The translations under genes were made by a program, and so were the position numbers. DNA of 64,000 nucleotides. It comes from Deltaproteobacteria bacterium. GTDB lineage: Bacteria; Desulfobacterota; Desulfuromonadia; Geobacterales; JAJYBI01. Below the pieces are notes generated by a model. It was not told where the DNA came from, did no database searches, and worked only from the letters and a program-made list of their open reading frames with translations. Below are positions 43,402 through 54,211 of this stretch, piece by piece. Position 1 is the first letter of the stretch; every line of letters begins with the position of its first letter. The DNA lies in assembly GCA_021779095.1 (NCBI GenBank), contig JAJYBI010000001.1:1-64000 (forward strand), given 5' to 3'.

Positions 43402-45384
43402 ATGCCTCAACACGACCAACAGAAATCCTCCGGCATCCACCAGAAGATCAGTCGCGCAATCTTCGGCGCACCGAAACAGCTCAAGGACACCGGCATCTTC
43501 CACACCATGGCGCTCATCCCGATCCTCGCCTGGGTGGGGCTGGGCGCCGACGGCCTGTCGTCCTCGGCGTACGGTCCCGAAGAGGCGTTCCGGGCGCTGG
43601 GACAGCATACCTACCTGGCGCTCCTCCTGGCGGTCATGATGGCGCTCACGGTCTTCATCATCTCCTACGCCTACTCCCGGATCATCGAGCATTTTCCCCA
43701 CGGCGGCGGCGGTTACATCGTCGCCACCCACCTCCTGGGAGAGGGGGCGGGGGTCGTCTCCGGCAGTGCGCTGCTCGTTGACTACGTGATGACCATCACC
43801 ATCTCCATCGCCTCCTGCTGCGACGCCCTGTTCAGTTACGTCCCGCAGAGCTACCACCAGTACAAGGTCCCGGTCGCCTGCGTCCTGACGGTGGTCCTCA
43901 TCATCCTCAACATCCGCGGCGTGAAGGAGTCGGTGACGGTCCTGGCCCCGATCTTCATGGTCTTCGTCATCACGCATATCATCATGCTCGTGTACGGCAT
44001 CGCCACCCATACGGCCCAGTGCGGCCCCATGGTCTGCAACCTGGGGACCGGCCTGCACCACGACCTCTCCACCATCGGCCTCCTCGGCATCGTCCTCCTC
44101 TTCCTGCGGGCCTACTCCCTCGGGGGTGGTACCTACACGGGGATCGAGGCGGTCTCGAACGGGCTCCAGATCATGCGCGAGCCGCGGGTCCAGACCGGCA
44201 AGCGCACGATGGTTTACATGGCCACCTCCCTCGCCTTCACCGCCGGCGCGCTCCTCGTCTGCTACCTCCTCGTCGGGGTCGCGCCGGCGGAAGGGAAGAC
44301 CCTCAACGCCATCCTCGCCGATGCACTCTTCTCCCACTGGCCCATGGGGAAGACCATCGCCTTCATCACCATCTTCTCCGAAGGTGCGCTGCTCCTCGTC
44401 GCCGCCCAGGCCGGCTTCGTGGACGGCCCGCGGGTCATGGCCAACATGGCCATCGACTCCTGGTTCCCCCACCGGTTCGCGGCGCTCTCCGTCCGGCTCA
44501 CCATGCGCAACGGCATCCTGCTCATGGGAGTCGCCGCCATCGCGCTCCTCTTCTACACCAACGGCTCCGTCGCGGCCCTCGTGGTCATGTACTCCATCAA
44601 CGTCTTCATCACCTTCTCCCTGTCGCAGCTGGGGATGTCCAAGTTCTTCATCTCCCGGCGCAAGGAAGACCCCCAGTGGCTTCGGCATCTCGCCGTGCAC
44701 CTGGTCGGCCTCGTCCTCTGCGTCACCATCCTGATCATCACCACCTTCGAGAAGTTCACGGAGGGGGGCTGGATGACGCTCCTCATCACCGCGGTCGTCA
44801 TCGGCCTCTGCTACCTGATCAAGGGGCACTACCGCAAGGTGCGGCTGGGTATGGCCGACCTGGATGCAACGCTCCTGGACTTCCCGACCCACGGCCCGGT
44901 CAACACGAGCCCGCTGGAGAAGAACGATCCCACCGCCATCCAGCTCGTGTCGGGGTACAGCGGGTTCGGCGTCCACACGCTCCTCTCCATCCTCACCACC
45001 TTCCCCAAGACCTACAAGAACATCATCTTCGTCTCCGTTGCGCAGATCGATTCCGGGTCGTTCAAGGGGGCGGAGGAGATCGAGGCGCTGGAAAACGCCG
45101 TCAGGGCGGGGCTGGAGAAATACGTGGAACTGGCACGGCGGCTCGGCTTCGCCGCCGACTACCGGATGGAGACCGCCACCGACGTGGTGGAGGGGGCGAT
45201 CGACCTCTGCCACAACCTCGCCGAGGAGTACCCCCGCGCCACGGTCTTCACCGGCCAGCTCACCTTCCGGCTGGAGAAGTTCTACCACCGGATGCTGCAC
45301 AACGAGACCGCCTTCGCCATCCAGCGACGCCTGCAGTGGAGCGGCATCACCACCGTCATCCTGCCGATCCGGGTGCGGGCGTAA
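43402..45384 (+). CDS. APC-family amino acid permease
   Basis: FGAPKQLKDTGIFHTMALIPILAWVGLGADGLSSSAYGPEEAF; multiple hydrophobic segments. Confidence 0.88.
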   Translation: MPQHDQQKSSGIHQKISRAIFGAPKQLKDTGIFHTMALIPILAWVGLGADGLSSSAYGPEEAFRALGQHTYLALLLAVMMALTVFIISYAYSRIIEHFPHGGGGYIVATHLLGEGAGVVSGSALLVDYVMTITISIASCCDALFSYVPQSYHQYKVPVACVLTVVLIILNIRGVKESVTVLAPIFMVFVITHIIMLVYGIATHTAQCGPMVCNLGTGLHHDLSTIGLLGIVLLFLRAYSLGGGTYTGIEAVSNGLQIMREPRVQTGKRTMVYMATSLAFTAGALLVCYLLVGVAPAEGKTLNAILADALFSHWPMGKTIAFITIFSEGALLLVAAQAGFVDGPRVMANMAIDSWFPHRFAALSVRLTMRNGILLMGVAAIALLFYTNGSVAALVVMYSINVFITFSLSQLGMSKFFISRRKEDPQWLRHLAVHLVGLVLCVTILIITTFEKFTEGGWMTLLITAVVIGLCYLIKGHYRKVRLGMADLDATLLDFPTHGPVNTSPLEKNDPTAIQLVSGYSGFGVHTLLSILTTFPKTYKNIIFVSVAQIDSGSFKGAEEIEALENAVRAGLEKYVELARRLGFAADYRMETATDVVEGAIDLCHNLAEEYPRATVFTGQLTFRLEKFYHRMLHNETAFAIQRRLQWSGITTVILPIRVRA

Positions 45385-45468
45385 GAAAGGGACAAACGTG
45401 CAGGACCGGCGTCATCCCGTCTCTTTTCCGAATTATGCGGGATGCAGAGCCGGTAGAATATCGAGTTC

Positions 45469-45515
45469 GAAAAACAGCAGGCGCGTGGCAGAGATGCCAC
45501 GCGCCTGTCTGTTTT
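45469..45515 (+). terminator. terminator after APC permease gene
   Basis: AAAACAGCAGGCGCGTGGCAgagaTGCCACGCGCCTGTCTGTTTT. Confidence 0.85.
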
Positions 45516-45646
45516 GTAATTGATAGGACGATGGAGAGGAGCGCTTAGACGACGCAGCAGGGAGAAACGTGCCCGCTGCCCCGCACATCAATCCCGCCGG
45601 ATTTATCTATTTGAATTTGTGAGTTTTTCCGTATAAAATCTCAAAC

Positions 45647-46621
45647 ATGGAAAATATACGGAAAAGATACCGGTGGATCGATATCGGAGAAGACGCCAGG
45701 CGCCAGTACATCGACGCCCAAGCGACGTTCACGGCCTGGGAGGATGCCCGGAAAGCCGCCGCCGAAGTACGTGGGGGGATGTATTGGAAGCAACAGGGAG
45801 AAACGGACTACCTGATCCGGACGTCACCCAGGAACACGCAGAAAAGCATCGGTCCCCGCTCCGACAAAACGGAACAGATCTACCGGGATTTCACGGCGAG
45901 AAAGGCAGTGACCGAACAACGGCTCTCGGACCTTGCCGACGCGCTTGAGCGGCACCAACGGATGAATCGTGCGCTTTTCGTCGGACGGGCGCCCCGCATT
46001 CTCATCGATATACTGAACAGGCTCGCCAAGGAGGGGCTTTCGGACTACTTCACGGTCATCGGCACGCACGCCCTCTACGCGTATGAAGCCACGGCGGGCG
46101 CCGGTTTCGGGGAGGCAGCGGCACTGGCAACCCGGGACATCGACCTGCTGCTGGACATCCGGAAGCGCCTGAGCTTTGTCGCTCGGATGGCCACGGTGGG
46201 GACATCGCTGTTGAAGCTGATCCAGAAGGTCGATCCCACCTTCAAGCTCCGCGACGACCAGAAATACACCGCTGTCAACAGCAGGGGTTTTGAAATCGAC
46301 ATCATCCGCAGGGAGCCGAAAGACAGTGATCCCCATCCGCTCCGACTGACCGATGAGGATGACGAATTCTATGCCGTGCCGGCACGGAATGCCGGCCTGC
46401 TGCTCGACGGACCGCGCTTTTCGGCGATGATCGTTGCCACGACCGGCCACATGGCGCGGATGAACACGATTTCTCCCGCGGCCTTCGTCAGGTTCAAGAG
46501 ATGGATGGCCGAGCAGCCCGACCGGGACCCCATGAAGCGCCAAAGGGACGTCCTTCAGGCGAACATGGTCGAAGAGCTGGTTGTCGAATACCTCCCCCAC
46601 CTCCAGCAACAGGAAACATAA
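45647..46621 (+). CDS. GSU2403-type nucleotidyltransferase-fold protein
   Basis: FTVIGTHALYAYEA...LATRDIDLLLDIRKRL; NTase-like and similar to a Geobacter family recalled from memory. Confidence 0.7.
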   Translation: MENIRKRYRWIDIGEDARRQYIDAQATFTAWEDARKAAAEVRGGMYWKQQGETDYLIRTSPRNTQKSIGPRSDKTEQIYRDFTARKAVTEQRLSDLADALERHQRMNRALFVGRAPRILIDILNRLAKEGLSDYFTVIGTHALYAYEATAGAGFGEAAALATRDIDLLLDIRKRLSFVARMATVGTSLLKLIQKVDPTFKLRDDQKYTAVNSRGFEIDIIRREPKDSDPHPLRLTDEDDEFYAVPARNAGLLLDGPRFSAMIVATTGHMARMNTISPAAFVRFKRWMAEQPDRDPMKRQRDVLQANMVEELVVEYLPHLQQQET

Positions 46622-46637
46622 TCCTCGGATACCGCCA

Positions 46638-46829
46638 CATATTGACGAGGAAGCCGCCCGCGTCTACGGCGACGTCCGCGCCACGCTGGAAAAGGCGGGC
46701 CGTCCCATCGGCGCCATGGACATGCTCATCGCCGCCCACGCCATCTCCCTCGGCATCCCCGTCGTCACCAACAACAGTCGCGAGTTTGCCCGGACACCTG
46801 ATTTAAATGTGATTGATTGGTCTGTGTAG
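46638..46829 (+). pseudogene. C-terminal remnant of VapC-type PIN toxin
   Basis: IDEEAARVYGDVRATLEKAGRPIGAMDMLIAAHAISLGIPVVTNNSREFARTPDLNVIDW; PIN C-terminus without N-terminal half. Confidence 0.75.
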
Positions 46830-46843
46830 GGGGAAATTCCAGT

Positions 46844-47332
46844 TTACTGTTCTGCCTGATGGTTAAGCAGTCTGTTACATTTTAAACTTTTGGAAATATA
46901 TTTGTAAATTGCTAACAATAATATTCCAACAAACACAGCTGAGACAATAAAACTAGTGATAGATTTACGATTAGTGCTGTAAACTCCGAACTGCATATAT
47001 AGCATCATGGCGACAACACTACAACAACATGATATATAGGCTTCGTGAAGCCACAGTTTTAGTTTCAATAACCCAAATACTGTAACCATTGCAGTAATAG
47101 CATACGAAAAATTTATCAATTTATGAATGATCGATTCTTGGTCAAACGCGAATATCCCAACAAAAGCTGCGATACTTGACCAAGCAAATATAAAAGTTAA
47201 ACAATACAAACCAAAAGGTCTTTTCACCCTTGGTTTCCTTATTCTTTGTTCTTGCATTGCGTATCCGCAAGAGCATCGAAGTGACGTTGAGCCGTTATCA
47301 TCAGAACCACAAACTGGGCATATCCAAGCCAT
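46844..47332 (-). CDS. small zinc-ribbon plus transmembrane hypothetical protein
   Basis: MAWICPVCGSDDNGSTSLRCSCGYAMQ followed by hydrophobic helices; clearly AT-rich relative to surroundings. Confidence 0.65.
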   Translation of the reverse strand: MAWICPVCGSDDNGSTSLRCSCGYAMQEQRIRKPRVKRPFGLYCLTFIFAWSSIAAFVGIFAFDQESIIHKLINFSYAITAMVTVFGLLKLKLWLHEAYISCCCSVVAMMLYMQFGVYSTNRKSITSFIVSAVFVGILLLAIYKYISKSLKCNRLLNHQAEQ

Positions 47333-47396
47333 TACATCCTCCCAAATTTTCACCCTAAAACCTGATCAGCGTCAATCTTCCGCTAGACTTTTAAAG

Positions 47397-47503
47397 AGTT
47401 CCCTCTCCCTCTGGGAGAGGGCTAGGGTGAGGGGAAAAGCTGATTTTCCATCTCAAAAATCCCTCATCCGGCCTCCGGCCACCTTCTCCCAGAGGGAGAA
47501 GGG
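47397..47503. repeat. REP-like intergenic palindrome pair (copy 2)
   Basis: CCCTCTCCCTCTGGGAGAGGG...CCTTCTCCCAGAGGGAGAAGG. Confidence 0.65.
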
Positions 47504-47638
47504 TTTAGCGCTAATCAGGTCCTAACATAGCATTCAACTGTGGGAATTCCCCAGAAAGTGCAGACACCCCATCATATACCCCAATCCGACCGGGACAATC
47601 ACTAAAAATCTGCAATTTTTCTGTGGGTAAGGAAAATC

Positions 47639-47754
47639 TCCCTCCCCTTCAAGGGGAGGGTAAGGGTGGGGATGGGTTGCATCCGGCGCAAAAACAACCC
47701 CATCCCCTTTAGGCCCTTTGGGTCCTCCTCGCCTCCCCCTTGAAGGGGAAGGGA
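47639..47754. repeat. REP-like intergenic palindrome pair (copy 3)
   Basis: CCCTCCCCTTCAAGGGGAGGG...CCCCCTTGAAGGGGAAGGG. Confidence 0.65.
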
Positions 47755-47801
47755 CATAGTCGGCGGGAGGTGAAGAGGAGAGACGGTACGTCGGGACGGG
47801 A

Positions 47802-48500
47802 TCACTCCACCCGCAGCCGATAGCCGACACCCGGCTCGGTGAGGATGTGCCGCGGGCGGGCGGTGTCGGCCTCGATCTTGCGCCGCAGGTTGCTGATGGT
47901 GACCCTGAGCACGTTCGGCTGCTCCCGGTGGGCGGGGCCCCAGATCTCCTTCAGGAGCTGGCCGTGGGTCAGCACCTTCCCCGCGTGGGCCACCAGGAGC
48001 CGCAACAGGTCGTACTCCGTGGGGGTGAGCTGCACCTCGGCCCCGTCCACGGTGACGCGCCGCAGCGTCAGGTCCACCACCAGCCCCTCGCTGGCGAAGA
48101 CCGGCTCCGGCGTCTGCTTCACCACCCGACGCAGGGTCGCCCTGATCCGCGCCAGGAGCTCTCCCACGCCGAACGGCTTGGTGAGGTAGTCGTCGGCCCC
48201 CGCGTCCAGGGCGGCGATCTTGTCGTTTTCCCGGTCCCGCACGGAGAGGATGACGATCGGCACCGGCGACCACTCGCGGATGCGTGTCAGCACCTCGATG
48301 CCGTCCAGATCGGGGAGGCCGAGATCCAGGAGGATCAGGTCCGGATGCACCGCCGTCGCCGCGGCCAGGCCGGCCCGGCCGCCGTCCGCATCGAACAGGG
48401 TGAACTCCTCCGCCGGCAGGGCGTTGCACAGAAAGCGGCGGATCGCCACCTCGTCGTCGATGACCAGGATGCGCAGCGGATTGCGCGTGCCGTCGGACAT
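47802..48500 (-). CDS. kdpE: KdpE-type response regulator (copy 1)
   Basis: OmpR-type RR: LILLDLGLPDLDGIEVLTRIREWSPVPIVILSVRDREND; downstream of kdpD. Confidence 0.93.
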   Translation of the reverse strand: MSDGTRNPLRILVIDDEVAIRRFLCNALPAEEFTLFDADGGRAGLAAATAVHPDLILLDLGLPDLDGIEVLTRIREWSPVPIVILSVRDRENDKIAALDAGADDYLTKPFGVGELLARIRATLRRVVKQTPEPVFASEGLVVDLTLRRVTVDGAEVQLTPTEYDLLRLLVAHAGKVLTHGQLLKEIWGPAHREQPNVLRVTISNLRRKIEADTARPRHILTEPGVGYRLRVE

Positions 48501-48548
48501 ACCTACCCCCACTTCAGTTTTGATGCTTTCGCAAGTTCTCAAAAACAG

Positions 48549-48656
48549 TCCCCTCCCCCCTGGCGGGGGAGGGTTAGGGTGGGGGGGAAGGTGCCAGCAT
48601 TTCAGCCGGTTGCAGCTTCACCCACCCCCTAGCCCCCTCCCGTCGAGGGAGGGGGA
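48549..48656. repeat. REP-like intergenic palindrome pair (copy 4)
   Basis: CCCCTCCCCCCTGGCGGGGGAGGG...CCCCCTCCCGTCGAGGGAGGGGG. Confidence 0.6.
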
Positions 48657-48686
48657 ATTTCTTTTTTGCGATCGCATTATTTTGAT

Positions 48687-51362
48687 TCACACAGCCCCCT
48701 CTTCCCCCAGCGGCAGCGTGATCACGATGCCGAGCCCGCCCCCAGCGCGGTTCGCCGCCCGGATGGCGCCGCCATGGGCCTCGACGATCCCTTTGCAGAT
48801 GGAGAGCCCGAGCCCCGTCCCACCCGCCCCCTCCGGCACCGGTATCCGGTAGAACTTGTCGAAGATCCGCTCCAGGTCCTCCTCGGGCACGCCGGGGCCG
48901 TGATCGTCCACCTCCAGCACGAGGTGCAACCCGTCGGTGCGGGCCACGATCTCGATCGGGCTCTCCGCCGGCGTATACTTGAGGGCGTTTTCCAGGAGGT
49001 TCACCAGCACCTGGGTCATGAGCACCAGGTCCATCGGGACGAGCGGCATGATGGGGAGCATCCGCAGATGCAGTTCCCGGTCGGCGAGGCGCGTCTCCAG
49101 GGCGGTGAGGGCGCACCCCACCAGCTCCTGCACCTCGCACGGCTCGCTTTTCGGCCGCATCGCCCCGGCCTCGATCCGGGTCAGGTCCAGGAGGTTCCCC
49201 ACGAACCGGTTCAGCCGGTCCGCCTCGCCGCCGGCGGTATCCAGGAGTGCCCGGCGATTGGCGTCGGTCAGCTGCCCGTCGTCGGCCTTCAGCCCCGAAA
49301 GCGCCCCGGTGATGGCCGCCAGCGGGGTGCGCAGGTCGTGGGAGATGGAATTCAGGAGCGAGCGCTCCAGGGTCTCCCGCGCCGCGAGGAGCTGGGCCTC
49401 TTCCGCCTTTGAAACGAGCTGCACCCGCTCCATGGCCATGGCGGTCTGGCTGGCGAAGGCGTCCAGGAGCCGCCGGTGTTCCCGGGAGCGGTACTGCCCC
49501 TCGTCCTTGAGGCTCACCCCCATTACCCCCAGGACGGTGTCGGTCGTCTGGAGCGGCAGGAAGATGAACCGGGCGGAGACCAGCGTATCGGTTCCCCGCC
49601 CCGCCGGCTGCCGGTTGCGGTACGCCCAGTCCGCCACCGCCTCTTCCTTGGCGTCGATGGGGAGTTCGGCGCTGCCGGGGGCGGAGACGAGCCGCTCCCC
49701 CTCCGGCAAGAGGAGGGCGACCTGCGCCTCCAGCGCATCCGCCGCGTGCCGGACGAGCGCCTTCGTGACCGTGCCGATATCCGCGGCCGCCGCCAGGTCG
49801 CGGCTTAAGTAATAGAGGCTCGACGTCTGCAGCTCCCGTAGCCGCATCGCCTCCGCCCGCTCGCGGGACCGCGCCACCAGCGTGCTGATGACCACGCTCA
49901 CGATGAAGAGGGCGGCGAAGGTGATGATATACTCGGAATCGGTAACGGCGAAGGTAAACCGGGGCGGAACGAAGAAGAAGTCGAAGGCGAGCACGCCGAG
50001 GAACGCCGTCAGAATCGCCGGCTTGCGCCCGAGGCGGGTCGCCGCGAGCACCACGGCCAGGAGGTAGATCATCACCAGGTTCGTGGGGGAGAGGACCTGG
50101 TACACCAGCTCCGATGCGAGCGTCGCCGCCGCGACCAGGACGAGGCTCTTCAGGTACTCCCGCCAGGCTTTTCCCTGTTTCGGCTCGCCCGCGGCCGGTT
50201 CGGGCTTTCGCTCCACCCCGTCGAGGCTGACGACGTAGACGTCGATGATACCGCTCTGGCGGATGATCTGGTCCACCAGCGGCGCCCGGAGGAACTCCCG
50301 CCAGCGGGGCCGGGACGGTTTCCCCACCACGATCCGCGTGACGTTGTGCCTGACCGCGTAGTCGATGATGGCAGGCGCCACGGTGGTCGCCGTCACCGTC
50401 GCCACGGTGGCACCGAGGGTCTCCGCCAGCCGCAGGTCGCGCCAGACCCGCTCGCGGTTCTCCCGGACCTGCCGCCCCGTATCGGGGGTTTCGATGTAGA
50501 CCGTATGCCAGGCGACCCTCATCTCGTCCGCCAGCCGGCGCGTCGTACGGATCAGCTTTTCACTGAACGGACTGCCGCTGACGCAGACAAGCAGGCTCTC
50601 CGCGGCGGGCCACGGGCCGGCGATGGCACGGGTCTCCATGTAGGCCCGCATCTCCTCGTCAACGCGGGCGGCTGCCCGGCGCATGGAGAGCTCCCTGAGG
50701 GCGATGAGGTTGCCGGGGCGGAAGAAGGTCTCGATCGCCCGGGCCGCCTGTTCGGGGATGTAGACCTTCCCCTCCTGGAGCCGCTGCAGGAGCTCGTCCG
50801 GCGGGATGTCCACCAGCCGGATCTCCGTCGCCTCGTCCAAAAGGCGGTCGGGTACGGTCTCCCGCACCTTCACGCCGGTGATCTGGGCGACGATGTCGTT
50901 CAAGCTCTCGAAGTGCTGGACGTTGACCGTGGTATAGACGTCGATCCCCGCGGACAGGAGCTCTTCCACGTCCTGCCAGCGCTTCTCGTGGCGCGAGCCG
51001 GGGGCGTTGGTGTGGGCCAGCTCGTCCACCAGGGCGATCTGGGGCCGGCGCGCCAGCACCCCGTCGATGTCCATCTCGGGGAGCGTCACCCCCATGTAGG
51101 CGATCGACACCTTGGGGAGGACCTCCAGCCCATCCAGGAGGGCATCGGTCTCCATGCGTCCGTGGGACTCCACGTAGGCGGCCACGACGTCACGCCCCTC
51201 GCACCGGCGCTGTCTCGCCGCCTCCAGCATGGCGTAGGTCTTCCCCACCCCCGGCGCGTAGCCGATGAAGATCTTCAACTTCGGCCGCTCCGTTGCCTCC
51301 TCGGCCTGGGCGCGCTTCAGCAGCGCTTCGGGGGACGGGCGTGTGTCGTCGTGGTCGGCCAT
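48687..51362 (-). CDS. kdpD: KdpD sensor histidine kinase (copy 1)
   Basis: RPKLKIFIGYAPGVGKTYAMLEAARQR, Usp domain, HisKA SISHDLRTPLAAITGAL. Confidence 0.96.
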   Translation of the reverse strand: MADHDDTRPSPEALLKRAQAEEATERPKLKIFIGYAPGVGKTYAMLEAARQRRCEGRDVVAAYVESHGRMETDALLDGLEVLPKVSIAYMGVTLPEMDIDGVLARRPQIALVDELAHTNAPGSRHEKRWQDVEELLSAGIDVYTTVNVQHFESLNDIVAQITGVKVRETVPDRLLDEATEIRLVDIPPDELLQRLQEGKVYIPEQAARAIETFFRPGNLIALRELSMRRAAARVDEEMRAYMETRAIAGPWPAAESLLVCVSGSPFSEKLIRTTRRLADEMRVAWHTVYIETPDTGRQVRENRERVWRDLRLAETLGATVATVTATTVAPAIIDYAVRHNVTRIVVGKPSRPRWREFLRAPLVDQIIRQSGIIDVYVVSLDGVERKPEPAAGEPKQGKAWREYLKSLVLVAAATLASELVYQVLSPTNLVMIYLLAVVLAATRLGRKPAILTAFLGVLAFDFFFVPPRFTFAVTDSEYIITFAALFIVSVVISTLVARSRERAEAMRLRELQTSSLYYLSRDLAAAADIGTVTKALVRHAADALEAQVALLLPEGERLVSAPGSAELPIDAKEEAVADWAYRNRQPAGRGTDTLVSARFIFLPLQTTDTVLGVMGVSLKDEGQYRSREHRRLLDAFASQTAMAMERVQLVSKAEEAQLLAARETLERSLLNSISHDLRTPLAAITGALSGLKADDGQLTDANRRALLDTAGGEADRLNRFVGNLLDLTRIEAGAMRPKSEPCEVQELVGCALTALETRLADRELHLRMLPIMPLVPMDLVLMTQVLVNLLENALKYTPAESPIEIVARTDGLHLVLEVDDHGPGVPEEDLERIFDKFYRIPVPEGAGGTGLGLSICKGIVEAHGGAIRAANRAGGGLGIVITLPLGEEGAV

Positions 51363-51381
51363 CGGAACTCCGGGGTACTAC

Positions 51382-51948
51382 CTAGCGCAGCGCGTCCAGC
51401 TTCAGGTTCAATTCCAGGGTGTTCACCCGCGGCTCGCCCAGGAAGCCGAGTTGGCGCCCCTCCGTGACCTGCGCAACTATGGTGCGTACTGCTTCCTCGC
51501 TCATCCCCCGGGCCTTGGCGACGCGCGGTACCTGGATGAGCGCCGCTTCCGGCGAGATGTGCGGGTCGAGGCCGCTGGCGGACGCCTGCACCAGGTCCGC
51601 CGGGACGGGGCCGGTGACCCCCGTGTCGCGCAGCAACTGCACCCGGTCCCCCACGGTCTTGAGATAATCGGGGTTGGTGGGGCCGGCGTTGGAACCGCCG
51701 GAGCCCATGGGGTTGTAGGCGAACGCGGTCGTGGCCGAGGGACGGGGCCAGAAGTATTTGGGATCGGAGAACGGCTGGCCGATGAGCGCGGAGCCGACCG
51801 CCCTGCCGCTTCTATCGGTGATGAAGCTCCCTTTGGCCTGTGTCGGGAAGAGGGCATAGGCGACGCCGGTGACCAGTGCGGGGTAGATGCCGCCGCAGAT
51901 GACGGTGAAGACAACGAACATGAGAATCGCGGGTTTCAGGTCTTTCAT
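51382..51948 (-). CDS. kdpC: potassium-transporting ATPase subunit C
   Basis: GSALIGQPFSDPKYFWPRPSAT; operon position. Confidence 0.96.
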   Translation of the reverse strand: MKDLKPAILMFVVFTVICGGIYPALVTGVAYALFPTQAKGSFITDRSGRAVGSALIGQPFSDPKYFWPRPSATTAFAYNPMGSGGSNAGPTNPDYLKTVGDRVQLLRDTGVTGPVPADLVQASASGLDPHISPEAALIQVPRVAKARGMSEEAVRTIVAQVTEGRQLGFLGEPRVNTLELNLKLDALR

Positions 51949-51998
51949 TTAGGGTTCTCCTGTTATGGGTCCTCTAGGACCTATGTGACCTATAGGTC

Positions 51999-54065
51999 CT
52001 ATAAGAAACTTCCCACCATCATATCGATCAGCTTGATCCCGATGAACGGGGCGATCATCCCCCCCACCCCGTAGAGGAGCAGGTTGTGGATCAGGAGCTT
52101 CTCGGCCGGCATCGGCTTGAACCGCGTCCCCTTGAGCGCCAGCGGCACGAGCAGCGGGATGATGACCGCGTTGAAGATGACCGCCGAGAGTATCGCGGAG
52201 AGCGGCGTCGCCAGGTGCATGACGTTCAGCACGTTCAGCTGCGGGTAGATGGAGAGCAGCATGGCCGGGATGATGGCGAAGTACTTGGCCACGTCGTTGG
52301 AGATGCTGAAGGTGGTCAGGTTCCCCCGGGTCATGAGGATCTGCTTTCCTACCTCCACGATGTCCAGGAGCTTCGTGGGGTTTGAGTCCAGGTCGATGAT
52401 GTTGGCCGCCTCGCGGGCCGGCTGGGTACCGGTGTTCATCGCCACCGCCACGTCCGCCTGGGCGAGCGCCGGGGCGTCGTTGGTGCCGTCGCCGGTCATG
52501 GCCACCATGAAGCCCGCCTCCTGGTTCTCCTTGATGAGCTTCAGCTTGTCCTCGGGTTTCGCCTGGGCCAGGAAGTCGTCCACCTGGGCCTCGGCGGCGA
52601 TGGCGGCCGCGGTCAAGGGGTTGTCGCCGGTGATCATCACCGTCTTGATCCCCATCTGCCGCAGCTGCTGGAACCGCTCCTGGATGCCGCTCTTGATGAT
52701 GTCCTTCAGGTTGATGACCCCCATGATCTCGCTGTCGCAGGAGACGACGAGCGGCGTGGCGCCGGCCCGGGCGATCCGGTCCACCACCTCGTCCAGGTTG
52801 GCAGGGATGGTTTTCGCCCCGAGGCTCTTCACGAAGGCGACCGTTGAGTCGGCCGCACCCTTGCGGTACCTGCTCCCCCCCACGTCGACGCCGGAGAGCC
52901 TCGTCTCGGCGGAGAAGGCGATGGTTTCGGCATCGCGGGGAAGTTCCCGCTCCAGGCCGTATTTCTGCCGCGCCAGCACCACGACGCTCCGCCCCTCCGG
53001 CGTCTCGTCGGTCAAGGACGCAACCAGCGCCGCCTCGGCCAGTTCCTGTTCCGCATGTCCCCCCACCGGGACGAACTCCACCGCCTCCCGGTTGCCGTGG
53101 GTAATGGTGCCGGTCTTGTCCAGGAGCAGCACGTTCACGTCGCCGGCCGCCTCGATGGCGCGGCCGGAGAGGGCGATGACGTTCTTCTGGAACAGCCGGT
53201 CCATCCCGGCGATGCCGATGGCGGGGAGGAGCGCCGCGATGGTGGTGGGGGCCAGGCAGACGAAGAGCGCCACGAGCACCGTGAGCGACACCGGGCTCCC
53301 CTGCCCCGCCGCCTTCACGCTGTAGACGGAGAGCGGGGAGATGTTGGCGCAGACGAGCAGGAAGACGAGGGTAAGGGCGATGAGGAGCACCTCCAGGGCG
53401 ATCTCGTTGGGGGTCTTGCGCCGCTTGGCCCCCTCGATGAGGCCGATCATCCGGTCCAGGAAGGTCTCGCCCGGGTTGGCGGTGATCCGGACGATGATGG
53501 CGTTGGCGATGACCGTGGTGCCGCCGGTGACCGCGGACCGGTCGCCGCCCGACTCCCGCACCACCGGGGCCGATTCGCCGGTGATGGCCGACTCGTTCAC
53601 CAGGGCCGCGCCGGCGATGACGTCGCCGTCGCCCGCGATCAGGTCGCCCACCTCCACGAGGATGCAGTCGTCCTTCCTGAGCTCGGTGGCGGGCACCGTC
53701 TCGAATGAAGCACCGAACTCCGGCTTGGAGAGGAGCTTGGCGGTCACGTCGGTGCGGGTCTTGCGAAGGCTCGCGGCCCGCGCCTTCCCCCGCCCCTCGG
53801 CCAGCGCCTCGGAGAAGTTGGCGAAGATGACCGTCAGCCAGAGCCAGACGGAGACGGTGCCGGTAAACCAGGCCGGCTCCTTGTTGGCCCCGGAAAGCGA
53901 CAGGGCGAAGGTCACGAGGGTGATGACGCTGGCGATCTCCACGGCGAACATGACCGGGTTCTTCCAGAGTACGCGCGGGTCGAGCTTCCTGAAGGAATCC
54001 AGAAGCGCCGGACGCATGATCCGGGCATCAAAGATGGAAATCGGTTCGGGTGCGTGTTTGGACAT
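51999..54065 (-). CDS. kdpB: potassium-transporting ATPase subunit B
   Basis: P-type ATPase [27 protein letters not shown]. Confidence 0.97.
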   Translation of the reverse strand: MSKHAPEPISIFDARIMRPALLDSFRKLDPRVLWKNPVMFAVEIASVITLVTFALSLSGANKEPAWFTGTVSVWLWLTVIFANFSEALAEGRGKARAASLRKTRTDVTAKLLSKPEFGASFETVPATELRKDDCILVEVGDLIAGDGDVIAGAALVNESAITGESAPVVRESGGDRSAVTGGTTVIANAIIVRITANPGETFLDRMIGLIEGAKRRKTPNEIALEVLLIALTLVFLLVCANISPLSVYSVKAAGQGSPVSLTVLVALFVCLAPTTIAALLPAIGIAGMDRLFQKNVIALSGRAIEAAGDVNVLLLDKTGTITHGNREAVEFVPVGGHAEQELAEAALVASLTDETPEGRSVVVLARQKYGLERELPRDAETIAFSAETRLSGVDVGGSRYRKGAADSTVAFVKSLGAKTIPANLDEVVDRIARAGATPLVVSCDSEIMGVINLKDIIKSGIQERFQQLRQMGIKTVMITGDNPLTAAAIAAEAQVDDFLAQAKPEDKLKLIKENQEAGFMVAMTGDGTNDAPALAQADVAVAMNTGTQPAREAANIIDLDSNPTKLLDIVEVGKQILMTRGNLTTFSISNDVAKYFAIIPAMLLSIYPQLNVLNVMHLATPLSAILSAVIFNAVIIPLLVPLALKGTRFKPMPAEKLLIHNLLLYGVGGMIAPFIGIKLIDMMVGSFL

Positions 54066-54211
54066 GGGTTAATCCTTTCAGAAAATAGAACCTTTAATGG
54101 GACGCGGATCAAATCTGATGAACGCGGATCAAACAAATCATGCATCTGGTTCTTGCGTAGTGCCTTAATCCGCCTTTTCCGCGTTTATCCGCGTCCCATT
54201 CTGTTTTTTGG

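Noticed and set aside
47397-48656. Paired intergenic palindromes as a CRISPR array
   Set aside because: No regular spacer/repeat periodicity and no cas genes; they are inverted REP-like units.
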